Origin: Spirochaetia bacterium
Lineage (GTDB): Bacteria; Spirochaetota; Spirochaetia; Treponematales; Treponemataceae
Assembly (NCBI GenBank): GCA_900769985.1
Contig: CAAGIS010000175.1
Location: 1 to 37,142, forward strand
Reading direction: 5' to 3'
DNA length: 37,142 bases
The notes under the pieces are model-generated. The model was not told the DNA's origin and did no database searches. It saw only the letters and a list, made by a program, of their open reading frames with translations. A program made the position numbers and the translations under genes. The stretch's first letter is position 1; each line of letters opens with the position of its first letter. This document shows, piece after piece, positions 30,403 through 37,142 of the stretch.

Positions 30403-32322
30403 TTGGGCAAGCTGTTGAAATTTAGAAATGAAGAAGGTAGGCTTTTGCCAAAAAATGCAGGTATCTTAAATTTTATTGAAGATGTTTTTGCATTTGCATT
30501 GATTCTTGTTCTTACTGTATCTGCAATTACAATAAAAATCATGCAGGATAATCTGCACATGCAGGTTTTGAATGCAGATGCAATTCTTGTAAATTTTGGT
30601 TTTGTTTTTGCATGTGTTGCAGGTATTATCACTTGGCGTGAAAACAGGCATTTAAGCCTTGCTTCTGTTACAGATAAATTTCCGCATAAAGTAAAGCGAA
30701 TTTTTGACGTGACATCTGACATCATAACACCGATGGTTTTAATTCAGCTGTTTTTGTCAAGTTTATGCCAGATTCTTAACCGCGACCAGTTTGTAAATCA
30801 GGTAATCGGAATTTTTTCTGAGCGGATATTTTTCTTTTTTATGCCATTGTGCTACCTTGCAATGATTATGATGGTCATTGCACAGAAAGAAAATAAAATA
30901 CCGGGTATAATCGGTGTTGTTCTCGGGCTTCTTACGTCAATGGGTTCTATAACAGGAATTTTCTGGTATGTTGCAGGGCTTTCCGATTTTCCGGTATTGT
31001 TCAAAATGTTTGACTTCTGGAATCTTTTGTGCGACAAGGCAGTATGGCCGTTTGTCATAATTCTGATAGTCCTTGCTTTTACAGGAGTTCCTCTTTTTGT
31101 CGTAATCAGCGGAATTACTTACGTACTGTTCTCTAAATCTGGCGGATATGTAGATATGATAATTCTTGAAGCCTACAGCAAACTGAGCGACAAAAGCGTA
31201 ACTGCCATTCCTCTTTTTACGATAGCAGGATATGTCCTTGCGCAGGGAAGTGCAGGCAAAAGGTTTGTAAATCTTTTTAATGCACTTTTCGGTTGGTTTA
31301 GGGGCGGTACTGTTGTTGCTGCAGTTCTTGTATTGACTTTCTTTTCTACATTTACAGGTGTAAGCGGCGTAACGATTCTAGCATTAGGTTCTCTTCTGTC
31401 GATTATTCTCGTTGGTTCTGGTTATGAAAAAGATAAGGCAGAAAGTCTTATTACTTCAAGTGGTGCGCTTGGACTTTTATTCCCGCCGAGTGTTGCAATC
31501 ATTATGTATGCAACTTCAAACTATACTGTAATTACCCAGTTTGAACCTGGATTTGATGTAACAAATCTGTTTGTTGCGGCATTGATTCCTGGAACAATAA
31601 TGGCACTTGCAATGATAGTAATGGGAATCGTTTATGACAAGAATAAAGAACGCCCGAAATTTTCTGGTAAGGCAATTTTAAATGGATTTAAAGACTGTAT
31701 TTTTGAACTTTTGCTTCCTTTGATAATCTGCATTACATATTTTACGGGATTTTTCAATCTTTTTCAGGTTGCATCTTTTGCAGTGATTTATACATTCTGT
31801 CTTTCCACTTTTATAAGAAAAGACTTTTCAATTAGGAAAGCAGGGCGCGTAATTGCAGATTCTGTTCCTGTTTCTGGCGGAGTTCTGTTTATAATTGGAG
31901 CTGCTGCTGGACTGTCATATTTTATGCAGGATGCAAACGTTCCTGAAATTGTTACTGAATTTATTACGACATTCGTAAAGAATAAATATCTATTCCTGAT
32001 TTTGATGAATATCGTACTTCTCATAGTCGGCTGCTTAATGGATTTATATTCTGCAATTCTTATTATTTCTCCGCTTTTGCTGTACGCTTCAACTGCTTAT
32101 GGAATTCCTGTCGTACAGGCCGGCGTAATCTTCCTGATGAACCTTTCAATCGGATTTTTGACACCGCCTGTTGGAATGGACTTGTTTATTTCTTCTTATG
32201 CGTTTAAAAAACCTGTTTCAGAAGTAATAAAAGGTGTTCTGCCGTTTCTTGCGGTTCAACTGATTGTTCTTTTGCTCGTAACGTATGTTCCAGCATTTAC
32301 GACTTGTCTGCTTCCTAAATAA
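30403..32322 (+). CDS. tatQM: Fused TRAP membrane subunits (DctQM)
   Basis: Integral membrane protein with the small Q-type domain (about residues 1-170, four helices) fused to the large M-type transport domain (about 200-639, many helices). M-domain hallmarks: SKLSDKSVTAIPLFTIAGY, FFSTFTGVSGVTILALG, SGALGLLFPPSVAIIMYA and FLTPPVGMDLFISS, corresponding to the transport core. Sodium-driven uptake is the family mechanism. The TTG start abuts the tatP stop codon; AGAGG about 8 bases upstream, inside tatP, supports it. Length of 639 is normal for a QM fusion. Confidence 0.92.
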   Translation: MGKLLKFRNEEGRLLPKNAGILNFIEDVFAFALILVLTVSAITIKIMQDNLHMQVLNADAILVNFGFVFACVAGIITWRENRHLSLASVTDKFPHKVKRIFDVTSDIITPMVLIQLFLSSLCQILNRDQFVNQVIGIFSERIFFFFMPLCYLAMIMMVIAQKENKIPGIIGVVLGLLTSMGSITGIFWYVAGLSDFPVLFKMFDFWNLLCDKAVWPFVIILIVLAFTGVPLFVVISGITYVLFSKSGGYVDMIILEAYSKLSDKSVTAIPLFTIAGYVLAQGSAGKRFVNLFNALFGWFRGGTVVAAVLVLTFFSTFTGVSGVTILALGSLLSIILVGSGYEKDKAESLITSSGALGLLFPPSVAIIMYATSNYTVITQFEPGFDVTNLFVAALIPGTIMALAMIVMGIVYDKNKERPKFSGKAILNGFKDCIFELLLPLIICITYFTGFFNLFQVASFAVIYTFCLSTFIRKDFSIRKAGRVIADSVPVSGGVLFIIGAAAGLSYFMQDANVPEIVTEFITTFVKNKYLFLILMNIVLLIVGCLMDLYSAILIISPLLLYASTAYGIPVVQAGVIFLMNLSIGFLTPPVGMDLFISSYAFKKPVSEVIKGVLPFLAVQLIVLLLVTYVPAFTTCLLPK

Positions 32323-32327
32323 CAAGA

Positions 32328-33740
32328 GTGAATAAATTTATAAAGGTTACGGTTTTTGCCGTAACCGTTTTTTCGTTACAGTCCTGTACCTCAAATTTAA
32401 AAAAGCTGAATGAAAAAGAAATGCAGGTTCATAAAGAAGCATTGAAAATGCATTCACTATTAAAGGAAGACACTGCCAAAAAAGAAATCGCTGTCAGAGA
32501 ATTTATTTCCTCTTTGACAATAGAAGAAAAAATCTCTCAGCTTTTTCTTATAAATCTTGAAGGTAATAAAGAATTTATTCCTGTAGAGTGGTACAAAAAA
32601 AAAGTTTTTGATTTAAATGGGAATATAAAGCCTGAGAAAAAGACTTTGATTCCTTCAGGCTACATCTTTTTTGGTTACAACATTGCAGACAATCCTGAAC
32701 AGATAATTAATTTTACGTCATCAGTTATGGAGTACGCTTATGCTGAAAATGCGATTCCGCCTTTTTTGTCTGTCGATGTTGAAGGTGGTTTTGTAAACAG
32801 GCTTCGGAATGTAGCAGGTCCTCTGCCCGAAAACGAAAGGGTTTCACAGCTTCTTTTGCCATCTCAGGCTTATTCTCTTTATTCGCTTTATGCAAATCAG
32901 CTTGCGGTATTGGGGTTTAATTTAAATCTTGCACCTGTTATTGAAATTTGTTCTGACAAAAACAGGGACTTTCTTTCTGGCAGGAGTTATGGAACTGAAA
33001 ATCAAGTAATTGAATATGCTTCTAAAAACATAAATGCCTGTAAAAACAATAACGTCGGAACAGTTGTAAAGCATTTTCCCGGCAATACTAACATAGATCC
33101 GCATATCGGACTTCCAAAACTCAATATGACAAAAGCAGAGTTTGAACAGACAGTACGCTGTTTTTCTGCTGTACTGAAAGAAAATCCAGAAGGAATTCTT
33201 ATGAGCCATGTAATTGTTCCTGATTTTGACAGTCATCCTTCGTGCCTTTCAAAATTCTGGGTTACTGATATTGTGCGCAATAAAATGAATTATGACGGAA
33301 TTATTTTTTCTGATGATATTTTTATGGCAGCGCTTATTGACAACGGCTATTCACCGAAAATTGCAAGCAGGATGGCAGTTGATGCAGGAATTGACTGTAT
33401 TATGGTAAGCGAAAAAAAATTCGGCAGATGGCTTGAAATTCTTTCTGAAATCTGCCTGAATGATGAAATCTTTGTAAAAAAAATTGAGGAATCTGTTTTC
33501 AGGATTTTAAAATTCAAGATGAAACACAATCTGATTTTATGTGAATATAACAAAGAAAATGATTCTTATTCTGTATGTCTTCCTGTTTTAAAAAACGATT
33601 CTCTGTCTGTGGGAGAAAAGGAAATGCGTGTAAATGCGTTTTATGACAACAAAAATATGATTACGGATATTTATAATTTGCATTTTCTTTCTTCTGCTTC
33701 TGATGAAGAAAGAAAGTCTTTTGGAGTTGATGTAAAATAA
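32328..33740 (+). CDS. nagZ: NagZ-type GH3 lipoprotein (beta-N-acetylhexosaminidase)
   Basis: GTG start; the first 20 residues form a lipoprotein signal peptide with lipobox LQSC, so the enzyme is envelope-anchored rather than cytoplasmic. GH3/NagZ motifs: PFLSVDVEGGFVNRLR, VKHFPGN...DPHIGLP (catalytic His259 of the His-Asp dyad) and IIFSDDIFMAAL (nucleophile Asp329 or Asp330). NagZ removes GlcNAc from muropeptides. The usual KHFPGHG is KHFPGNT here. Residues after about 400 are an unrecognised short extension. It lies 5 bp after tatQM and overlaps the next gene by one base, so it is part of the TRAP operon; it may supply the ligand for that transporter. Start codon lacks a strong ribosome binding site. 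Confidence 0.85.
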   Translation: MNKFIKVTVFAVTVFSLQSCTSNLKKLNEKEMQVHKEALKMHSLLKEDTAKKEIAVREFISSLTIEEKISQLFLINLEGNKEFIPVEWYKKKVFDLNGNIKPEKKTLIPSGYIFFGYNIADNPEQIINFTSSVMEYAYAENAIPPFLSVDVEGGFVNRLRNVAGPLPENERVSQLLLPSQAYSLYSLYANQLAVLGFNLNLAPVIEICSDKNRDFLSGRSYGTENQVIEYASKNINACKNNNVGTVVKHFPGNTNIDPHIGLPKLNMTKAEFEQTVRCFSAVLKENPEGILMSHVIVPDFDSHPSCLSKFWVTDIVRNKMNYDGIIFSDDIFMAALIDNGYSPKIASRMAVDAGIDCIMVSEKKFGRWLEILSEICLNDEIFVKKIEESVFRILKFKMKHNLILCEYNKENDSYSVCLPVLKNDSLSVGEKEMRVNAFYDNKNMITDIYNLHFLSSASDEERKSFGVDVK

Positions 33741-34600
33741 TGGGTAAGAAAAAGAGTGATTGTCAAGACAGAGGAGCTTGTGGATTTGAATCTTATTACA
33801 GTGAAATTTTTGGCACACGCTGGAATTCATTAAAAGAGGCGCTTCAAAAAGAAACTTCTTCCGTTCCGTATAAAATTTCAGAAAGCTCAAAGACTTATTT
33901 TTTGGACAGTGCAAGCATTTTTGCAGCATACTCTCTTCCTTTAAAAAATGCAGAAGAAATTCTAGATTTATGTGCAGCACCCGGTGGAAAGACTCTTGTT
34001 TTGTCTTCTCTTATGGAAAAAAATGCCTCTCTGACATGCAACGAACGTTCGTTTGACCGCAAAATGCGTCTTGTAAAAGTCTGCGATGAATGTATGCCAG
34101 AAGATATACGAAGTCGCGTAAAAATTACATGCAGTGACGGCGCTTTGTGGTGCAGGACAAAGACAGAATGTTTTGACAGAATCTTGCTTGACGTGCCGTG
34201 TTCGTCTGAGCGCCATGTTTTGAATGATGAAAAATATCTTAATCAGTGGTCACCTGCAAGGATAAAGACACTTTCGATTGAACAGTGGGCATTGCTTTCA
34301 AGTGCATACAGGATGTTAAAAAAAGACGGAATCTTGCTTTACTCAACTTGTGCTCTTTCGCACAAAGAAAACGATGATGTCATTGAACGTCTGCTAAAGA
34401 AATTTGATGATGCCGAAATTATATTTCTTGACAGTGAATTTTATATTCAGAATAAAAACGATGTTGAAAGGGTAAAGGAATTTTCTCCTCAGTTCAGTTT
34501 AATTCATCCTGAAAGAACACAATTTGGTTATCATATTTTGCCTGACATGCAGAATGGTGCAGGTCCTATATTTTTTTCGATTATACGCAAAAAAAAATGA
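33740..34600 (+). CDS. RsmB/RsmF/NSUN-type m5C RNA methyltransferase
   Basis: SAM-dependent cytosine-5 RNA methyltransferase. SAM motif LDLCAAPGGKT (residues 76-85), motif IV DVPCSSERH with Cys154, and motif VI YSTCALSHKENDDVI with the catalytic Cys204. At 286 residues it is shorter than E. coli RsmB/RsmF and lacks an N-terminal RNA-binding domain and PUA, resembling the compact NSUN4-like core. ATG overlaps the stop of the nagZ-like gene (TAATG), so it is cotranslated. Target (16S rRNA or tRNA) is unclear. No terminator is visible after it. Confidence 0.88.
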   Translation: MGKKKSDCQDRGACGFESYYSEIFGTRWNSLKEALQKETSSVPYKISESSKTYFLDSASIFAAYSLPLKNAEEILDLCAAPGGKTLVLSSLMEKNASLTCNERSFDRKMRLVKVCDECMPEDIRSRVKITCSDGALWCRTKTECFDRILLDVPCSSERHVLNDEKYLNQWSPARIKTLSIEQWALLSSAYRMLKKDGILLYSTCALSHKENDDVIERLLKKFDDAEIIFLDSEFYIQNKNDVERVKEFSPQFSLIHPERTQFGYHILPDMQNGAGPIFFSIIRKKK

Positions 34601-34654
34601 ATCCGCATGAAATGTTTAAAAAACTTAGTGCCAGCGTAATGATAATTAATTTTT

Positions 34655-34786
34655 TCATTTTGTTAACTCCTTCATACTATCACGATTTATCATTGCCCAA
34701 TTCTGATATGGGATTTCATAGTTTAGTCCTCGAATTGGTCTGTTTTCTTGTAAATTTATCAAATTTTCTGTTATCTGCTCTCCGCA
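34655..34786 (-). pseudogene. Possible transposase C-terminal remnant
   Basis: The minus strand is open from just after the TGA of the lipoprotein gene and reads EQITENLINLQENRP followed by IRGLNYEIPYQNW, ending at TGA (34657-34655). The RP-x4-LNY-x-xPYQ pattern resembles the C-terminal end of IS3/IS481-type integrase-core transposases (typically RPH-x-LGY-x-TP-x-E). It has no start codon context. It could be an IS remnant next to the RHS cassette; confidence is low because only about 40 residues are visible. Confidence 0.3.
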
Positions 34787-34792
34787 TAAATA

Positions 34793-35272
34793 TCACTTAA
34801 CCATCCCAATTAAAAAATATTTATAACCTTTCCCTAAAGGCAGATATCTTATATTTTTTTGAAAAGTTGCATTTCCATCTTCTATTTCAAGAATTATGCA
34901 TTTATTATCTAAAATAGTGATTCGAAAATTTCCAATCGAAGTTGGATTGTGTTTATCTTGAACTTCAAAGATAAAAATATTCTCACTTAAGTAATCTATT
35001 TTTTTTATATCAAACTCAAGTTCTGAATTAATAAAAATATATGGAAATTCTGTTTCTACATTTATGAGTATACTTCCGGGAAAATAATAATAATCAGAAT
35101 CTCCAATATTAATAGTTCTTAGATTGGTTGTAAAAAACTCATCATTATTTTTTAATCTCTGATAGTTTTCTTCTATTATCCATCCACCGTTTAAATTTTT
35201 TTTGTTAGTACAAAAAAGATTAATACAAGAAAAAAATAGTATTAAAGTTATAAAAAAGATTTTAGTTTTCAT
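34793..35272 (-). CDS. Small lipoprotein, candidate immunity protein for the RHS toxin
   Basis: A 20-residue hydrophobic signal ends INLFC, so it is probably a lipoprotein; the mature part (about 138 residues, rich in Asn, Ile and aromatic residues) is mostly beta by eye and includes YYYFPGSILI and FRITILDNKCIILEIEDG. I do not recognise a family. Its ATG lies inside the end of the RHS gene (11-bp overlap), so the two are translated together. Sequence is more AT-rich than the RHS core. A small gene directly after, and overlapping, an RHS C-terminus is the usual place for the cognate immunity gene; a lipid anchor would put it in the envelope, hinting that the toxin acts there. Function is inferred from position only. 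Confidence 0.65.
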   Translation of the reverse strand: MKTKIFFITLILFFSCINLFCTNKKNLNGGWIIEENYQRLKNNDEFFTTNLRTINIGDSDYYYFPGSILINVETEFPYIFINSELEFDIKKIDYLSENIFIFEVQDKHNPTSIGNFRITILDNKCIILEIEDGNATFQKNIRYLPLGKGYKYFLIGMVK

Positions 35273-37142
35273 TTTTGCTTACTCCGTCAATCCAAATTTT
35301 TATTTCTCTTATTCTTACAGCTCGAGATTTATCTATATTAGCTTCATTATTATATTTAAAAGGATCCCAAAGAAACTCTCCATCACAATTTCCAGTTTGA
35401 AAATGAGTTCCAGATAAAACATTTCTGATGGTAAAGTCAGGTTTTACAGAAGAACTTTCTTCGAGATAATCAGAAACAGTGATAATTACGTTTTCCCAAC
35501 CTAAACGAGAAAAAGCATCTTCGAGTACTGCTTTGATATCGTTTATATAATAATCTTCATTTATTGCACGTGATTTTATCAAATCTTTGTAGGAAGATTC
35601 GATTTGTGCGAATGTGAGATTTTTACCCGTTTTCTCCTCTGCTATTGCTTGTATTGCTCTGAATAAGCAAGGTCCATTAGGGTTAGGAAATTTGATATCG
35701 TTTTGAGTAATTCTCGTTCTTCTATTAAGCAAAGTTTGAAGAATAGGTTTAATTGCGGGAGGAACTCCTATAAAGTGGTTATTTGCATGTACAGAAGAAA
35801 TTCGAAAAAACTCATCATTCATTCCTGATTTTCTTCCATCCGGGTCAATATATTTTATCGGATTATTCGCAGCATAATGATAGAGATTCATGTTGACAAA
35901 ATTGAACACACCTCCAATTCCCGGCAGATTCTGATTATATCTCTTTGCCTCATCGTCTATCGGTGCTTTCGGGATGTATTCACACAACGCAGGGTCAGTA
36001 CTCAACCACCTTGAATATTTCGGGTCTAGATAACGTGCACCGTAATAATAAAGTCCTGTCTCTTCATCAATTTCTTTACCTGTGAATCTGTATGGCAGAA
36101 ATTCCAAGCCAGTATTCTGCGTTTTTTCAACCCAAGTTTCACCGTAAGGCGTGTACTCAATTCTCTGGTATTCATCGCCTTTATAGTCAGAAATCAAAGA
36201 TGCGCTTCCGAGATGGTCAGAGTGATAGTAATACTGTTTGTAGTATTCCTCTTGGTACGTCGGATTCTCGCCGCTATTTAACTTCGTGACAATGCGAATT
36301 TCACCAAGATAGATGTTCTTCGCAGACTGTCCGCCATAAACATTGTTTCCGCTATCGGTATGCAAAGCCCACATCTTGTTGAAATACAATGTTTCAGAAC
36401 TTTGCGTGTATTTGTTTGAACGCTGCCCGTCCTGTCCGTAAACGTAAGCAGTTGAGTAATTTGAATCAACGCTTGAAATTAATTGGTTGCGCTCGTTCCA
36501 AGTGTATGTCCTACAATATCTAGAACCTTTAATTCCGCTGTTACTATTGTCCTCTTTAAACAATCCCCAACCGTAATCTGTTGAGTAAACATTTTCTGCT
36601 TCCTGCGTAATCTTGTGATAAGAGACATCTTCGCCGTTGCTTTCAAAGCTTCCGTCTTGTTCGCAGATTATATTTCCATTCGCATCGTACTTGTAATAAC
36701 GGTCGCCAGCGCGGACAAGTCTGTGCGCGAAATTTTCGTCATATACATAATCAAAGTTATAGTTTAAGTTATCTCCGATTGACTTCTGCGGAGTTACAGT
36801 CTCCGTTGAAATTTTGCTTGTCATGTTTCCCAAACCGTCAGTATCAAAACTAAACACCTGCGAGTAGCTTGAAATAAACTCAGGCACAGAAGAGAGGTAC
36901 GGATTATATACCGTCTCTCCCTCAACTTTAATCAGCTGATAAAGATTATCATAACTGTAAGTCTGCTTTGTTTTGTAGTTGCCTGTCACTGTGTCAAGGC
37001 AGTCGTTCTCATATCCGAGAACATTGCCGACAGCATCAAAACTGTAAGTTATGTTCTGATAGCTCTGTCCCCACTTGTTTTCTGTTTTTATCGTATCGAG
37101 CCACCTACGGGCAGTGTTATACGTGTATTCCGTAAACGTACC
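35262..37142 (-). CDS. RHS/YD-repeat polymorphic toxin (5' end outside window)
   Basis: The frame is open from the window edge to TGA at 35264-35262, so the start lies beyond 37142; 626 residues are visible. YD repeats run through most of it (FDAVGNVLGYEN, YYKYDANGNI, IEYTPYGETW, TGLYYYGARYLDP), ending in the classical core boundary YHYAANNPIKYIDPDG. After that (about 35834 to 35265) comes a 190-residue domain unlike the core and more AT-rich. It contains GPCLFRAIQAIAEE (Cys codon 35667-35669), then GTHFQTGNCDGEFLWDPF (His and Asp), a Cys-His-Asp layout typical of papain-like/C39-like peptidases or amidases. RHS shells encapsulate and release such C-terminal toxins. The next gene overlaps by 11 bp and is the likely immunity gene. 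Confidence 0.88.
   Translation of the reverse strand, partial: GTFTEYTYNTARRWLDTIKTENKWGQSYQNITYSFDAVGNVLGYENDCLDTVTGNYKTKQTYSYDNLYQLIKVEGETVYNPYLSSVPEFISSYSQVFSFDTDGLGNMTSKISTETVTPQKSIGDNLNYNFDYVYDENFAHRLVRAGDRYYKYDANGNIICEQDGSFESNGEDVSYHKITQEAENVYSTDYGWGLFKEDNSNSGIKGSRYCRTYTWNERNQLISSVDSNYSTAYVYGQDGQRSNKYTQSSETLYFNKMWALHTDSGNNVYGGQSAKNIYLGEIRIVTKLNSGENPTYQEEYYKQYYYHSDHLGSASLISDYKGDEYQRIEYTPYGETWVEKTQNTGLEFLPYRFTGKEIDEETGLYYYGARYLDPKYSRWLSTDPALCEYIPKAPIDDEAKRYNQNLPGIGGVFNFVNMNLYHYAANNPIKYIDPDGRKSGMNDEFFRISSVHANNHFIGVPPAIKPILQTLLNRRTRITQNDIKFPNPNGPCLFRAIQAIAEEKTGKNLTFAQIESSYKDLIKSRAINEDYYINDIKAVLEDAFSRLGWENVIITVSDYLEESSSVKPDFTIRNVLSGTHFQTGNCDGEFLWDPFKYNNEANIDKSRAVRIREIKIWIDGVSKNEN
35968..36785 (-). 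repeat. Right arm of long inverted RHS repeat
   Basis: About 818 bp match the left-end fragment 100-920 in opposite orientation, from KSIGDNLNY to EYIPK. This arm lies within an intact frame; the left arm is a broken fragment. Confidence 0.85.

Noticed and set aside
34597..34800. 67-residue plus-strand ORF starting on the stop codon of the methyltransferase gene
   Set aside because: Low-complexity hydrophobic translation, no ribosome binding site, and the opposite strand reads as a transposase-like tail. Could be a broken gene start but cannot be supported.
1..37142. CRISPR arrays, tRNA or rRNA genes
   Set aside because: No regular repeat-spacer pattern, cloverleaf or rRNA signature was seen in any intergenic region.

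Overview
The window looks like chromosomal DNA from a Treponema-type spirochaete, probably a free-living or gut/rumen species rather than T. pallidum itself. The evidence is AT-rich coding sequence, spirochaete-style lipoboxes, a tatT-tatP-tatQM TRAP-transporter cluster (the TPR-lipoprotein type described from T. pallidum), an uvrA-lptD pair, and an asnA-type asparagine synthetase. All functional calls come from reading translated sequence by eye; no search was run.

Layout. 1-1104 is a scar: a truncated RHS/YD-repeat core fused to a shrunken IS66 remnant. 1259-8429 carries uvrA, an LptD-like outer-membrane protein and a DUF4197-like lipoprotein, closed by a hairpin shared with the convergent GH3 gene (8467-11217), a domain-swapped beta-glucosidase-type enzyme. 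An intergenic region with divergent promoters separates it from an orphan MsmK/UgpC sugar ABC ATPase. An RNase II-family exonuclease follows. 14712-15108 has no protein gene but holds two inverted dyads, a near-perfect sigma-54 promoter, a 5' hairpin with a GGA-rich loop and a strong terminator: a candidate sigma-54-dependent small RNA or attenuated leader ahead of a divergent polysaccharide deacetylase. 16384-23726 carries tsaD-tyrA, apt, nuclease-eda (minus strand), and asnA with a degenerate radical-SAM-like protein and an RluA-family pseudouridine synthase. 23736-26564 (minus strand) holds a propeller-like lipoprotein, efp and epmA. A ttcA-like gene and an SDR follow. 28365-34600 is a tight run tatT-tatP-tatQM-nagZ-like-NSUN methyltransferase.

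The right end (34655-37142, minus strand) is accessory DNA. An RHS protein running off the window ends in a distinct C-terminal domain with a plausible Cys-His-Asp set. Its gene overlaps a small lipoprotein gene, a good candidate toxin-immunity pair, and a transposase-like tail lies just beyond. The RHS core is the same module as the left-end fragment in opposite orientation, so an inverted repeat of about 820 bp brackets about 35 kb of mostly housekeeping genes.

The most interesting signals are: (i) the sigma-54 unit at 14714-15094; (ii) the RHS toxin/lipoprotein pair; (iii) several genes (uvrA, nuclease, epmA, SDR, tatT; nearly the RNase) whose -10 hexamer sits only 7-11 bases before the start codon with no Shine-Dalgarno sequence, pointing to leaderless mRNAs; and (iv) a hairpin overlapping the apt ribosome binding site that shares a half-element with the terminator at 8433-8468.
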